DNA from: Phyllobacterium sp. YR531
GTDB taxonomy: Bacteria > Pseudomonadota > Alphaproteobacteria > Rhizobiales > Rhizobiaceae
Direction: 5' to 3'
Assembly (NCBI RefSeq): GCF_000282595.1
Contig: NZ_AKIZ01000013.1
Coordinates: forward strand, 1 to 64,000
Length of the DNA stretch: 64,000 nucleotides
The first letter of the stretch is position 1, and each line of letters starts with the position of its first letter. A program made the position numbers and the translations under genes. Shown in pieces: positions 30,131-39,718 of this stretch. Below the pieces are notes generated by a model. That model was not told where the DNA came from. It worked only from the letters and a program-made list of their open reading frames with translations, and did not search any database.

Positions 30131-31039
30131 TTAAACCTTTTCGACTTCGGGACGGCCGAGAATACCCGACGGCAGGAAGATCAGCACGATCGCCAGGATC
30201 GAGAATGCCGCGACATCCTTGTAATCAATGGAGAAGTAAGCCGACCACAGCGCTTCAATAAGGCCGATCAGCAATCCACCAATCACCGCACCCGGCAGGG
30301 AGCCGATACCGCCAAGCACCGCTGCAGTGAATGCCTTGACCCCAGGCGTAAAGCCATCGGTAAAGGAGATCACCCCGTAGAACATCAGGTACAGCGTACC
30401 AGCAACAGCAGCCAGCATTGCACCCATCACAAAGGTCATGGAAATCGTCTTATCGACATCAATACCGAGCAAGGCAGCCATCTTGCGATCCTGCTCACAG
30501 GAACGCTGGGCTCTACCAAGAGTGGTCTTATTGACGAGGTACCAGAAGGCAATCAGCAAGATTGCCGTAACAACGATAATCACCATCTGCTTATAGGCAA
30601 TGCTGATATCAGTGCCGGGGATAAGAATACCGCCATTGACGAGAGGGGGAATTGGCTTGTTGCGAGGACCCTGTGTGACCTGCACGAAGTTCGACAGGGC
30701 AATGGACATGCCGATCGCTGTGATCAATGGTGCCAGCCGGAAAGAGCCGCGCAGCGGCCGGTAGGCCAGCCGCTCGATTGTCCAGCTCCACAGCCCGGTC
30801 AGAAGCATGGCGACAAGCATCATCAAAAGCAGCGCCAGAACCACCGGAACGCCACCGATAAATGTCGTCAATGCAAGAAAAACAATCATCGCCATGAAGG
30901 CGCCGAGCATGAACACATCGCCATGGGCGAAGTTGATCATGCCGATGATCCCGTAGACCATCGTGTAACCAATGGCGATCAGGCCGTAAATAGAACCAAG
31001 CGTCAACCCATTGATCGATTGCTGGATGAAATACTCCAT
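30131..31039 (-). CDS. livH: Branched-chain amino acid ABC transporter permease LivH
   Basis: 302-residue permease, first gene of the liv operon livH-livM-livG-livF-DUF6867-livJ. It shows the LivH core ([21 protein letters not shown] at the N-terminus, [12 protein letters not shown] in TM2 and the loop [19 protein letters not shown]). Eight or so transmembrane segments are visible. The gene is 267 bp downstream of the hydroxyproline epimerase stop on the same strand, so a separate promoter is likely. Confidence 0.93.
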   Translation of the reverse strand: MEYFIQQSINGLTLGSIYGLIAIGYTMVYGIIGMINFAHGDVFMLGAFMAMIVFLALTTFIGGVPVVLALLLMMLVAMLLTGLWSWTIERLAYRPLRGSFRLAPLITAIGMSIALSNFVQVTQGPRNKPIPPLVNGGILIPGTDISIAYKQMVIIVVTAILLIAFWYLVNKTTLGRAQRSCEQDRKMAALLGIDVDKTISMTFVMGAMLAAVAGTLYLMFYGVISFTDGFTPGVKAFTAAVLGGIGSLPGAVIGGLLIGLIEALWSAYFSIDYKDVAAFSILAIVLIFLPSGILGRPEVEKV

Positions 31040-31306
31040 TGCAACGATACCCCTCGTTTTTATTGGGAAGTTTCTTGTCCGGTTTTTTTATCCGGTTACT
31101 GTTGCCCCAACGTCATTACACCTAGCGCCTGCGATAAAGAAAGCAACTGCTTTTTTGGCACCGGCGGCACACTTTTATTTGCTGGCACAGATTCTTCGGA
31201 ATTTTACACCAAATTTGAGATGTTTCTTGGTGCTATCCACAACCATTCCGTCCATTTTAGCCGAAATCACCACCGCCGCCACAATTTCGCACTGCAGCAA
31301 AATGCG

Positions 31307-32308
31307 TTACTTCACTACAAAACCGTGGGCAAATGGATCTCTCTCATCGATGAAGATCGTATTGTAGCCGGTCATTCGAGCCCAGCCCGCGACAGAGGGG
31401 GTAATCGCAGGCTTGTCACCAACGGTCAACGCCTTCTCCACCCGGCCATGAAATAGCGAGCCTATTATGGACTCATGGACAAAATCATCTCCCGGCTTAA
31501 GTTTTCCCTTGGCAGCCAATTGCGCCATCCGCGCTGATGTACCCGTCCCGCAGGGCGAACGGTCGATCGCCTTATCTCCGTAAAAAACTGCGTTTCGAGC
31601 GTGCGCTTCTGCATGGATTGGCTCACCCGTCCACAGGATATGGCTTAGCTTGTTGATACCGGGATTCTCGGGATGCGTGAACTTATAGCGTTCATTCAAT
31701 CGTTCCCGCAGCACCGGGCTCCAACCGATCAAATCCAGCGCGCGATAATCAGCCATGTCCCGATAATTTGCCTGCGGTTCGACAATGGCGTAGAAATTAC
31801 CCCCATAGGCCACATCTACAAGGAGCGTACCCAAGTCCGGGCATTCCACTTCCAGCCCTTCGGAATGTAAAAAAGCTGGTACATTGGTGATTCTCACGCT
31901 CGTAACGTACTGTCCCTCTTGTTTGTACTCGGCAACAACAAGACCAGCAGGCGTATCCAGTCGCAATATTCCCGGAACCTTTGGCGAGACCAGCCCGTTC
32001 TCAATTGCCATGGTTACGGTGCCTATCGTGCCATGACCACACATCGGCAGACAGCCGGAGGTTTCAATAAACAGAATTCCAACATCGCAATCATCACGTG
32101 TTGGCGGATAGAGGATCGAGCCTGACATCATGTCATGGCCGCGAGGCTCGAACATCAAACCGGTTCTTATCCAGTCAAATTCAGCCAGAAAATGTGCGCG
32201 CTTTTCCATCATCGACGCGCCAGCAAGATTGGGCCCACCGCCGGCGACAAGCCGCACCGGATTTCCGCAGGTATGTCCATCAATGCAGAAAAAAGAATGA
32301 CGTGCCAT
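31307..32308 (-). CDS. 4-hydroxyproline 2-epimerase (proline racemase family, PrpA-like)
   Basis: Interconverts trans-4-hydroxy-L-proline and cis-4-hydroxy-D-proline, the first catabolic step. The 333-residue protein has both catalytic cysteines: Cys90 in LPMCGHGTIG and Cys253 in SPCGTGTSAR, as in the Brucella enzyme PrpA, known from the literature as a B-cell mitogen first described as a proline racemase. Neighbouring oxidase and deaminase genes on the same strand argue for hydroxyproline as substrate. It is the last gene of the operon starting at 34484. Confidence 0.92.
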   Translation of the reverse strand: MARHSFFCIDGHTCGNPVRLVAGGGPNLAGASMMEKRAHFLAEFDWIRTGLMFEPRGHDMMSGSILYPPTRDDCDVGILFIETSGCLPMCGHGTIGTVTMAIENGLVSPKVPGILRLDTPAGLVVAEYKQEGQYVTSVRITNVPAFLHSEGLEVECPDLGTLLVDVAYGGNFYAIVEPQANYRDMADYRALDLIGWSPVLRERLNERYKFTHPENPGINKLSHILWTGEPIHAEAHARNAVFYGDKAIDRSPCGTGTSARMAQLAAKGKLKPGDDFVHESIIGSLFHGRVEKALTVGDKPAITPSVAGWARMTGYNTIFIDERDPFAHGFVVK

Positions 32309-32314
32309 CTGGGA

Positions 32315-33568
32315 CTAGCTCCTGAAGCGTTTTGGACTATAGGGATCAATCGGTATTGAAGGCTCTTGGTTCTCAATCAGATCACTGATGAGCCGGGCAG
32401 TTATGGCAGACTGGGTGAGCCCGAGATGGCCATGCCCGAAAGCATAAAGAACATTTCTTGTCGAACTGGAAAATCCTATAACGGGCAGGGAGTCCGGTGT
32501 CGAAGGCCTGTATCCCATCCACTGGCGCCCGCCCTTTGACTGAAGTCCGGGCATGAATTGCTCTGCTTTTTTCAGCATGATCTCTGACCGCTTGAAATTT
32601 GGCGGCAATTCCAAACCACCCAACTCCACCGCGCCTCCGACACGTATACCGGTCTCCAGTGGGGTGACAACAAACCCATGCCCGGAAAAGATGAGTTGCC
32701 GTTTCAAATCGAAAGCACCAACAGGCAAAGTTGTGTTGTAGCCACGCTCGGTCTCGAGTGGGATTACATCACCCAGACACTTTGCCAGCTGATGTGACCA
32801 AGCCCCAGCTGCAATGACGATCTTTGCAGCATTTATCGTTTGACCGCTCGCAAGTTGAACAGTCACTTTCTCATCAGTCGCGGAAATCGATAGAACTTTA
32901 TCACGCAGATCCACCGCACCTTTATTCTGCGCATACGCCCAAAGACCCTGGCCAACATGCTTCGGGTCGCTAACGGTCTTCCACCCCGGAACGAAGGTGC
33001 CTGCTATGAAACGGGACGAAAGACCCGGTTGGCACTCACGTAATTGATTGCCGCGTAAATGTTCAAAGGAAATTCCAGCTGCCCTTTTCGCGCTCCAACC
33101 GGGCAATGAAGCATTCAGCTCGCTTTCGGTCTCATATAGTTCGAGAGAGCCATCTTCCCGAACCATACGGCCAATACCCGCGCGTCGCATAAGTCCAAGC
33201 ATTTCAGGCTCGGCCTGACGCATCATTGCACCCTGGGCCTGAACTGTACGCTCAAGCATATGGGCACTGCTTGCACGCCAGAATCGATATAACCAAGGTA
33301 AAAGCCTGGGAAGGTAAGACGGGCGGATCGTGAAAGGTCCGAGCGGATCCATCAACCAGCCGGGCACCTTCGCAAGCACACCCTTGGATGCCATCGGCAA
33401 TATATCGGAGAATGCCAACGCTCCCGCATTGCCGGAACTGGTACCTTCACAAATGCCCTGATGGTCGACGACAGAAACCTTGTGGCCACTCTCCGCAAGA
33501 GTGGCCGCCGTTGCTACGCCAACAATACCGGCGCCTATGATCAGTATATCGATATTATCTTTCGGCAT
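32315..33568 (-). CDS. FAD-dependent D-amino acid oxidase/dehydrogenase, probable D-hydroxyproline dehydrogenase
   Basis: 417-residue flavoenzyme with the Rossmann GAGIVGVATA near residue 12 and the DadA/DAO family C-terminal GHGHLGLTQSAITA. Position between the epimerase and the deaminase suggests oxidation of cis-4-hydroxy-D-proline to 1-pyrroline-4-hydroxy-2-carboxylate. ATG 33568 is preferred; GTG at 33574 is possible and neither has a strong Shine-Dalgarno, so it probably depends on coupling to the gene 23 bp upstream. D-amino acid dehydrogenase of other specificity is the alternative. Confidence 0.85.
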   Translation of the reverse strand: MPKDNIDILIIGAGIVGVATAATLAESGHKVSVVDHQGICEGTSSGNAGALAFSDILPMASKGVLAKVPGWLMDPLGPFTIRPSYLPRLLPWLYRFWRASSAHMLERTVQAQGAMMRQAEPEMLGLMRRAGIGRMVREDGSLELYETESELNASLPGWSAKRAAGISFEHLRGNQLRECQPGLSSRFIAGTFVPGWKTVSDPKHVGQGLWAYAQNKGAVDLRDKVLSISATDEKVTVQLASGQTINAAKIVIAAGAWSHQLAKCLGDVIPLETERGYNTTLPVGAFDLKRQLIFSGHGFVVTPLETGIRVGGAVELGGLELPPNFKRSEIMLKKAEQFMPGLQSKGGRQWMGYRPSTPDSLPVIGFSSSTRNVLYAFGHGHLGLTQSAITARLISDLIENQEPSIPIDPYSPKRFRS

Positions 33569-33590
33569 GGTCACAAAGTTTGCACGAAAC

Positions 33591-34484
33591 CTAGAGCGCC
33601 GGTAGAGCCGGACGCGACGCTATTGCATCACGAACGGTCTTTTCAACAGATGCGCGTCTTTCGCCACGCAGTGGCTGCCGTGGCAGACGGACGCGATCAT
33701 TCGTTCCAATTTCCAGAACCTCAGCCAGCTTGATGTTCTGCACGAGATAAGTAGACACATCAAGGTCAAGAAGCGGGCGGAACCAGCGATAGATTTCAAG
33801 CGCTTCAGCATAACGGCCAGCAAGCACAAGCTTGTAGATAGCTACTGTTTCCTTTGGGAAAGCTGTCACTAGCCCAGCAACCCAGCCAACAGCGCCAGCA
33901 GTTAACGCTTCAAAAGCAAGGTTGTCTACGCCGGTGAAAAGATCAAAACGTGTGCCAAACTCATTGATAATATCGGTGGTGCGACGAATATCGTCCGATG
34001 ACTCTTTGATGGCTACGAAATGATCATCGACGGCAAGTTCGGAAAGGATCGCACTGGTTACATCAACGCGATAGGCGATGCGGTTTGAATAGATCATGAC
34101 TGGCAGGTCACCTGCAGCGGCAACGGCTTTCAATGTTGTGACAGTCTCTTCCGGGTCCGTGTGATAAATGGGACTTGGAACCAGCATCAATCCGTCAGCA
34201 CCTGCCTTGGCGGCTCTTTTGGCAAGAGCAGCGCCTTCACGAGTTGCTGCCTCATTGATCGTGAGCAGGACTGGCTTGCCCCCGGCCACACCTTGCGCAA
34301 CTTTCAGTACTTCAAGTTTTTCATCGTGACTGAGCATTGGGCCCTCGCCAAGGGAACCCGCAACAATCAAGCCATCGCATCCGGCCTCCATCAAGAGAGA
34401 GAAGCAACGTTCCATTTCGCTATGATCAAGCCTATCATCATCTGTAAATTTGCTGGTAACCGCCGGAAGAACCCCTGACCACAT
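33591..34484 (-). CDS. DapA-superfamily lyase, probable 1-pyrroline-4-hydroxy-2-carboxylate deaminase
   Basis: 297-residue TIM-barrel enzyme of the dihydrodipicolinate synthase/N-acetylneuraminate lyase family. The Schiff-base lysine is in HFVAIKESSDD near residue 165, the Tyr in PVMIYSNRIAYRVD near 138, and the N-terminal GLIVAGSLGEGPMLS is the family motif. Clustering with the epimerase and oxidase supports the LhpC-type deaminase over DapA. Start 34484 (MWSGVLPAV) has AGGAG seven bases upstream; earlier in-frame starts run into the promoter. Confidence 0.85.
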   Translation of the reverse strand: MWSGVLPAVTSKFTDDDRLDHSEMERCFSLLMEAGCDGLIVAGSLGEGPMLSHDEKLEVLKVAQGVAGGKPVLLTINEAATREGAALAKRAAKAGADGLMLVPSPIYHTDPEETVTTLKAVAAAGDLPVMIYSNRIAYRVDVTSAILSELAVDDHFVAIKESSDDIRRTTDIINEFGTRFDLFTGVDNLAFEALTAGAVGWVAGLVTAFPKETVAIYKLVLAGRYAEALEIYRWFRPLLDLDVSTYLVQNIKLAEVLEIGTNDRVRLPRQPLRGERRASVEKTVRDAIASRPALPAL

Positions 34485-34500
34485 GATCATACTCCTAGTT

Positions 34501-34540
34501 GATATATCAGAAATATATCTATAATATGCATATCTGTCAA
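34501..34540. promoter_or_regulatory. Overlapping divergent promoters with a GntR operator
   Basis: On the minus strand TTGACA (34540-34535) and TATATT (34517-34512) are 17 bp apart and drive the hydroxyproline operon. On the plus strand TATAAT (34520-34525) with TTGATA (34499-34504) faces the regulator gene, though the spacing is short. A perfect dyad GATATAT-CAGAA-ATATATC (34501-34519) covers both, and ATATGCATAT (34524-34533) is a second palindrome. Repression with autoregulation by the adjacent GntR protein is inferred. Confidence 0.75.
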
Positions 34541-34565
34541 TTGCCCCAATGAAAGTTGCTGCACC

Positions 34566-35219
34566 ATGTTTCAAACCGCTGCACATACACCCGTACAGTC
34601 AGGCGAAAGTCTCGCAGAACTGGCCTATCGTCAGATCGAAGAGATGATTGTCACGCTAAAGCTTGAACCAGGTGCGATCGTCAACGAGCGGGCCCTGACA
34701 GACATAACCGGCATGGGCAGAACCCCCGTGAGAGAGGCTGTTCAGAAGCTTGCCTGGGAAGGGCTGATGGAAATCCGGCCAAGGTCCGGTATTGCAATCG
34801 CAGAGTTGAACCCGCAGGATTTTTCCAAAGTTCTGGATGCCCGAGAAGGCATCGAGCAGGTATTGGCACGCGGAGCAGCACAATATGGCGCGCAGTTGCA
34901 TCACCGCAGGCTGAAAGAAGCCTCCGATGCCATGAGCAAAGCTGTGACTTCGGAGGATGTCACTGCCTTTCTGGTAGCTGACAAAACGTTCGACACTGTG
35001 CTGGGACAGGCAGCAAGCAATCCTTTTGCAGCTCGTCTTGCGTCACCATTGCAAACCCACAGCCGGCGCTTCTGGTTTCGTTTACAGCGGCCGGGCGGAC
35101 TGCAACAATCAGTTGCAGCACATAAGGCGCTGATCGATGCGATCATAGAACGTGATCCGGAACATGCCGAGAAAGCAGCGGCGAAACTTATTGATCATTT
35201 GCGCGTGGTTGCCCCATAA
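34566..35219 (+). CDS. GntR-family (FCD) transcriptional regulator of the hydroxyproline operon
   Basis: 217-residue regulator with an N-terminal winged helix (AYRQIEEMIV... GMGRTPVREAVQKLAWEGLMEIRPRSG across residues about 22-75) and an alpha-helical FCD ligand domain (VLDAREGIEQVLARGAA onward), typical of regulators that sense small carboxylates or amino acids. It is divergent from the hydroxyproline genes across a short intergenic region with a strong dyad, so it most likely represses them until an inducer appears. No direct evidence for the ligand. Confidence 0.88.
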   Translation: MFQTAAHTPVQSGESLAELAYRQIEEMIVTLKLEPGAIVNERALTDITGMGRTPVREAVQKLAWEGLMEIRPRSGIAIAELNPQDFSKVLDAREGIEQVLARGAAQYGAQLHHRRLKEASDAMSKAVTSEDVTAFLVADKTFDTVLGQAASNPFAARLASPLQTHSRRFWFRLQRPGGLQQSVAAHKALIDAIIERDPEHAEKAAAKLIDHLRVVAP

Positions 35220-35223
35220 ATAA

Positions 35224-35245
35224 GCCGCCGGATCGCTCCAGCGGC
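35224..35245 (-). terminator. Probable terminator after mmsA
   Basis: Stem GCCGC.GGA / TCC.GCGGC with one mismatch and a TCGC tetraloop, followed on the minus strand by TTATTTAT. It lies between the convergent GntR and mmsA genes; the T-tract is better for mmsA. Confidence 0.6.
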
Positions 35246-35269
35246 CTATAGGGTATTCGGTTCGAATGC

Positions 35270-36766
35270 TTAGTTCATTGTCGGGATGACGAACTCGGCA
35301 CCATCCTTGACGCCAGATGGCCAGCGGGACGTGACAGTCTTTGTCTTCGTATAAAAACGGAATGCATCAGGACCATGTTGATTCAGATCACCAAAACCTG
35401 AGCCTTTCCAGCCGCCAAATGTATAATACGCAATCGGAACAGGGATTGGCACATTAATACCAACCATGCCAACCTGCACACGTGATGCGAAATCACGCGC
35501 CGCATCGCCATCGCGGGTAAAGATTGCAACGCCGTTGCCGTACTCATGCTCATTTGGAAGGCGTAACGCATCTTCATAGCTATCGGCACGAACAATGCCG
35601 AGCACCGGCCCGAAAATTTCTTCCTTATAAATGCGCATATCGGGCGTCACGTTATCAAACAGGCATCCGCCCATGTAATAGCCGTTTTCGTAGCCCTGCA
35701 TTTTGAAACCACGGCCATCCACAACAAGGTTTGCGCCTTCTTTCACGCCAAGATCAACATAACCCTGGATACGTTCAAGTGCCTGCTTGGTCACAACAGG
35801 ACCATAGTCAGCTGTCAGATCAGTTGACGGACCCACCTTAAGTGCCTCAACGCGGGGAATGAGTTTTGCCACCAGACGGTCGGCCGTTTCCTTCCCGACA
35901 GGCACAGCGACAGAGATCGCCATGCAGCGCTCACCAGCCGAACCATAGCCCGCGCCAATCAACGCATCCACTGTCTGATCCATGTCCGCATCCGGCATGA
36001 TGATCATGTGGTTCTTGGCACCGCCGAAGCACTGAGCGCGCTTGCCGTTAGCCGTTGCGCGACTATAAATGTACTGGGCAATCGGTGTGGAACCAACGAA
36101 GCCAACCGCCTTGATGTCTGGGTCATCAAGCAGCGTATCCACGGCTTCTTTGTCGCCATTGACTACGTTGAAAATGCCTGCTGGCAAACCTGCTTCGATA
36201 AACAATTCAGCCAAACGCATAGGCACGCCGGGATCACGCTCGGATGGCTTCAAAATGAAAGCGTTGCCCGAAACGATTGCAGGACCAGCTTTCCAAAGCG
36301 GGATCATCGCCGGAAAGTTGAAAGGCGTGATGCCGGCAACGACACCGAGGGGCTGGCGCATGGAATAGACATCAATGCCGGTACCTGCACTGTCAGAGAA
36401 CTCACCCTTGAGCATATGCGCGGCACCAAGGCAAACCTCGACCACTTCCAAGCCGCGTTGAATATCGCCCTTAGCGTCGGGAATGGTTTTGCCATGCTCA
36501 CGAGCAAGAAGCTCAGCCAGAGAGTCATATTCCGCTTCAACCAGTTCGAGAAACTTGCGCATGACACGAACGCGGCGCTGCGGGTTGGTTGCTGCCCAAG
36601 CAGGCTGCGCCGCCTTTGCATTTTCAACCGCTGCGCGAACCTCAGCAGGAGTGGCAAGCGCCACAGTTCCCTGCACTGTACCATCCATAGGTTGAAAAAT
36701 TTCGGTCGTACGACCGCTTGTTCCAGCGACGTGCTTGCCACCGATAAAATGTCCAACTTCGCGCAT
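35270..36766 (-). CDS. mmsA: CoA-acylating methylmalonate-semialdehyde dehydrogenase
   Basis: NAD-dependent aldehyde dehydrogenase, 498 residues, of valine, beta-alanine or inositol breakdown. The active-site Cys is in GSAGERCMAISVAVP, a motif characteristic of MmsA rather than of 2-oxoglutarate semialdehyde dehydrogenases, and the N-terminal FIGGKHVAGTSGR fits. GGGAGG nine bases before ATG 36766 sets the start; the open frame extends 31 codons upstream. It is divergent from a LysR gene. A link to the hydroxyproline genes nearby is possible but not supported by the motif. Confidence 0.88.
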   Translation of the reverse strand: MREVGHFIGGKHVAGTSGRTTEIFQPMDGTVQGTVALATPAEVRAAVENAKAAQPAWAATNPQRRVRVMRKFLELVEAEYDSLAELLAREHGKTIPDAKGDIQRGLEVVEVCLGAAHMLKGEFSDSAGTGIDVYSMRQPLGVVAGITPFNFPAMIPLWKAGPAIVSGNAFILKPSERDPGVPMRLAELFIEAGLPAGIFNVVNGDKEAVDTLLDDPDIKAVGFVGSTPIAQYIYSRATANGKRAQCFGGAKNHMIIMPDADMDQTVDALIGAGYGSAGERCMAISVAVPVGKETADRLVAKLIPRVEALKVGPSTDLTADYGPVVTKQALERIQGYVDLGVKEGANLVVDGRGFKMQGYENGYYMGGCLFDNVTPDMRIYKEEIFGPVLGIVRADSYEDALRLPNEHEYGNGVAIFTRDGDAARDFASRVQVGMVGINVPIPVPIAYYTFGGWKGSGFGDLNQHGPDAFRFYTKTKTVTSRWPSGVKDGAEFVIPTMN

Positions 36767-36825
36767 TGCGAGCAACCTCCCTTGGTAATATTCGTATGCC
36801 ACATCATCGCGCTTCAAAATATTTA

Positions 36826-36840
36826 TTGCAAGGCGTGCAA
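36826..36840. promoter_or_regulatory. LysR-type binding site between mmsA and its regulator
   Basis: TTGCA-AGGCG-TGCAA is a perfect dyad that also fits the T-N11-A LysR rule (T at 36827, A at 36839), 50 bp before the LysR start and 60 bp before mmsA. A further half-site TTGTGCAA lies around 36852-36859. Confidence 0.65.
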
Positions 36841-36889
36841 AAGCGTATCTGTTGTGCAAAAATTAAAGCAACGATACCGGAGACTTGCT

Positions 36890-37771
36890 ATGAACTGGGA
36901 TGACGTCCGTATTTTTCTTAGCGTCGCACGCTCGGGCCAGATACTCGGTGCAGCGAAGCGGCTGGGCGTTAACCATGCAACAGTGGCGAGGCGTCTTACG
37001 GCATTAGAGGCCGCTCTCAACACCAAACTGCTGACGCGACGCACGAACGGCTGTGAATTGACCCGCGCCGGTGAAGAGTTTCTTCTTTCCGGAGAGCGTA
37101 TGGAAGCGGAGATGCTGGCTGCACGCTCATCCCTTGGCGATGCTGATGTTGCGATATCCGGCTCGGTGCGTATCGGCGCGCCAGATGGCTTTGGTGTCAC
37201 TTTTCTAGCCCCGCGGTTGGCTACATTGACAGCCAGCTATCCCGATCTGAAAATACAGCTTGTTCCCGTTCCACGTTCTTTTTCGCTGTCACGCCGAGAG
37301 GCAGATATCGCCATCACTGTAGATCGCCCTGACCAAGGCCGGCTGGTTGCACGAAAACTCGTCGACTACAGCCTCTGCCTTTATGCAAGCCGAGCTTATC
37401 TTGCAAAACATGCAACACCACAATCCATTGATGATCTGCCAAAGCACCGGCTGGTTGGTTATGTTGACGATCTCGTTATCAGTCAGTCTTTGAACTATGC
37501 CCCCGAAATTACTCGAGAATGGCATCCAGCCTTCGAGATATCCAGCGCTTTAGGGCAAGTGGAAGCGGTGAAAGCAGGTGCAGGTATAGGCATTCTGCAC
37601 ACCTTCATCGCCCGCGAGCACGATGATCTCATTCCAGTTCTGCCGGAGCGTCAGATACGCCGGTCTTACTGGCTTTCCTATCACGAATCGGTGCGCACTC
37701 TTCGGCGCATTACTGCAGTATCGGGATTTATTTCAGATCTCGTGCACAGGGAGGCAGAGCGCTTTTCCTGA
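36890..37771 (+). CDS. LysR-family transcriptional regulator, divergent to mmsA
   Basis: 293-residue LysR regulator. The N-terminal helix-turn-helix (MNWDDVRIFLSVARSGQILG, then LGVNHATVARRLTALE) and the C-terminal effector domain (VRIGAPDGFGVTFLAPRL) are clear. The histidine-type HATVARR recognition helix is seen in regulators near mmsA in Brucellaceae. The start is ATG 36890 with CCGGAG upstream; the frame is open for 880 bp upstream but that part is antisense to mmsA. It likely controls mmsA. Confidence 0.9.
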   Translation: MNWDDVRIFLSVARSGQILGAAKRLGVNHATVARRLTALEAALNTKLLTRRTNGCELTRAGEEFLLSGERMEAEMLAARSSLGDADVAISGSVRIGAPDGFGVTFLAPRLATLTASYPDLKIQLVPVPRSFSLSRREADIAITVDRPDQGRLVARKLVDYSLCLYASRAYLAKHATPQSIDDLPKHRLVGYVDDLVISQSLNYAPEITREWHPAFEISSALGQVEAVKAGAGIGILHTFIAREHDDLIPVLPERQIRRSYWLSYHESVRTLRRITAVSGFISDLVHREAERFS

Positions 37772-37772
37772 C

Positions 37773-39716
37773 CTATTCTGAACTTAGCGCCACTGCGGGT
37801 TGCAACTTCGAAGCGTTTCTGGCTGGCAGATAGCCAAAGACGAGGCCCGTCAAGAATGAACAGGCGAAGGCCAATGCAACCGGTCCCACCGTAAAGCTGA
37901 TTGGTGCTCCGAGGAATTTGGCCAACACACCCGTGGCAAGACCAGCTACAACACCGATGGCGCCCCCCACTGCCGAGACAACCAGCGCCTCAATGAGGAA
38001 CTGCAACAGGATATCACGTTGCCTCGCACCGGTTGCCATTCGCACGCCAATCTCGCGGGTTCGCTCGCTAACACTTACAAGCATGATGTTCATCACGCCG
38101 ATTCCCCCTACCAGCAGAGAAATGGCTGCCACAGCGCCGAGGAACAGTTTGAGCGTGTTGGATGTTTCGGTCACGGCCTCGCGGATCGACGCCATATTCG
38201 TTATTTGAGTATCCTGCTTTTTATGTCGTTCATCAAGCAATTGCTGAATTGTCGTCTGCGTAGTATCAATGAGCGAGCCATCGTTGACCTGCACCGTAAT
38301 AGAACGCACATTTCGCTGACCGAACAGCCTTGTGCTGCCGGTCGTCAATGGCACGATGATTGTATCGTCCTGATCATTCCCACCGGGCCCTGCGCCCATC
38401 TCACTCATTACACCAATGATCTGGAACGGAATCTTACTAACCAGAACATATTTTCCCAACGGACTCTCGCCATCCGGAAACAGTGTTTTTGCAACTGTTT
38501 GGCCAAGAACAGCGACCGGCGCATAGTTGATCATGTCGCGTTGATTAAGGAATTCGCCTGTTCCTATCTTCCATGACTTGGCATCCGTATACTGCGGAAC
38601 AGTTCCATTCGCCGAGGTCTGGTAATCGATATTGCCGTAGCGAACAGTCACTGTGCTGGTCATTTCCGGAACAGCAAAAGCTACATTGGGAACTTCGAGG
38701 ATTGCATCAGCATCGGCAGGAATCAGCGTCACAATACTGCCGCCCTGCCCTCCGCGAAAATTCGCCATGTTTGGCCTGACAACCAGCAGGTTTGATCCCA
38801 TAGACGAAATACGATCCAGAACCGAGTTTTGAGCACCTGTACCTATTGCCAGCATGGCCACCACCGAGCCGACGCCGATCACAATCCCGAGCAACGTCAA
38901 AATTGTGCGGAAGAGATTCGCCCGCAGAGCCCGAACCGCCATTTTGATCGCTTCGGACACGTCAGCGATTGCCGCAACGCCGTCAACCGCCCTTTGCCTT
39001 AAACCAAGAGCTGCCTCGGGATTGCTGCGGCCTTTCTTTGTGCGATCAGAAACAATTCGCCCGTCACGCAGTTCGATCAATCGATCTGCCTGTTCGGCAA
39101 CCTCGCGTGAGTGGGTAATCACAATGATTGTATGGCCGCTTTCATTCATCGCCCGAAGAAGCGCCATCACTTCTTCACCGCTTTGGCTGTCCAGCGCCCC
39201 TGTGGGCTCATCCGCAAGGATAATCCGTCCGCCATTCATCAACGCACGCGCAATGGAAACACGTTGCTGTTGCCCTCCAGACAATTGATTTGGCCGATGA
39301 TCCAGCCGATCCCCGAGGTTAAGCGTGCTTAAAAGAGCTTCCGCCCTGTCATGTCGGTCCTTGGCGGAAGCACCCGCGTAAACAGCAGGAACTTCAACGT
39401 TCTCCTGCGCGCTGGCGGTCGGAATAAGATTATAACTTTGAAAGACGAAGCCGAACGTCCTACGCCGTAAGCCAGCTAATTCATCAGGTTCAAATCCAGA
39501 AACATGCTCTCCATCCAGCAGGTAGCTGCCACTGGTCGGCTGATCCAGACAGCCGAGAATGTTCATCAGCGTTGACTTACCGGACCCCGATTGCCCGATG
39601 ATCGCAACAAATTCACCAGCCTCAATATCAATCGAGATATTGTGCAGAACCTCAACGGAAATATCCCCATTAAAGTAGGTTTTACTGATGTCCTTGAGTG
39701 AGATAAGGGCTGTCAT
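37773..39716 (-). CDS. MacB-type ABC exporter, ATPase-permease fusion
   Basis: 647 residues: an N-terminal ATPase (GQSGSGKST Walker A near residue 40, LSGGQQQR signature, [11 protein letters not shown] Walker B) joined to a MacB membrane part with four TM helices (about 270, 525, 580 and 610) around a large periplasmic domain, ending in the FtsX domain [24 protein letters not shown]. It follows the adaptor gene by 2 bp and ends 1 bp from the convergent LysR stop. With an outer-membrane TolC, not in this window, it would export peptides, macrolides or siderophores. Confidence 0.92.
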   Translation of the reverse strand: MTALISLKDISKTYFNGDISVEVLHNISIDIEAGEFVAIIGQSGSGKSTLMNILGCLDQPTSGSYLLDGEHVSGFEPDELAGLRRRTFGFVFQSYNLIPTASAQENVEVPAVYAGASAKDRHDRAEALLSTLNLGDRLDHRPNQLSGGQQQRVSIARALMNGGRIILADEPTGALDSQSGEEVMALLRAMNESGHTIIVITHSREVAEQADRLIELRDGRIVSDRTKKGRSNPEAALGLRQRAVDGVAAIADVSEAIKMAVRALRANLFRTILTLLGIVIGVGSVVAMLAIGTGAQNSVLDRISSMGSNLLVVRPNMANFRGGQGGSIVTLIPADADAILEVPNVAFAVPEMTSTVTVRYGNIDYQTSANGTVPQYTDAKSWKIGTGEFLNQRDMINYAPVAVLGQTVAKTLFPDGESPLGKYVLVSKIPFQIIGVMSEMGAGPGGNDQDDTIIVPLTTGSTRLFGQRNVRSITVQVNDGSLIDTTQTTIQQLLDERHKKQDTQITNMASIREAVTETSNTLKLFLGAVAAISLLVGGIGVMNIMLVSVSERTREIGVRMATGARQRDILLQFLIEALVVSAVGGAIGVVAGLATGVLAKFLGAPISFTVGPVALAFACSFLTGLVFGYLPARNASKLQPAVALSSE

Positions 39717-39718
39717 TT

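Noticed and set aside
26050-31050. The liv block as a horizontally acquired GC-rich segment
   Set aside because: It looks GC-rich by eye, but hand counts of single lines (53-63%) overlap those from pyc, so the impression is not supported.
30011-31456. 481-aa plus-strand open frame over livM/livH
   Set aside because: It is antisense to two certain permease genes and its composition is rich in His, Gln and Arg, typical of a shadow frame.
36008-36889. N-terminal extension of the LysR frame at 36890
   Set aside because: The extra 294 residues are antisense to mmsA, and LysR proteins begin at the helix-turn-helix.
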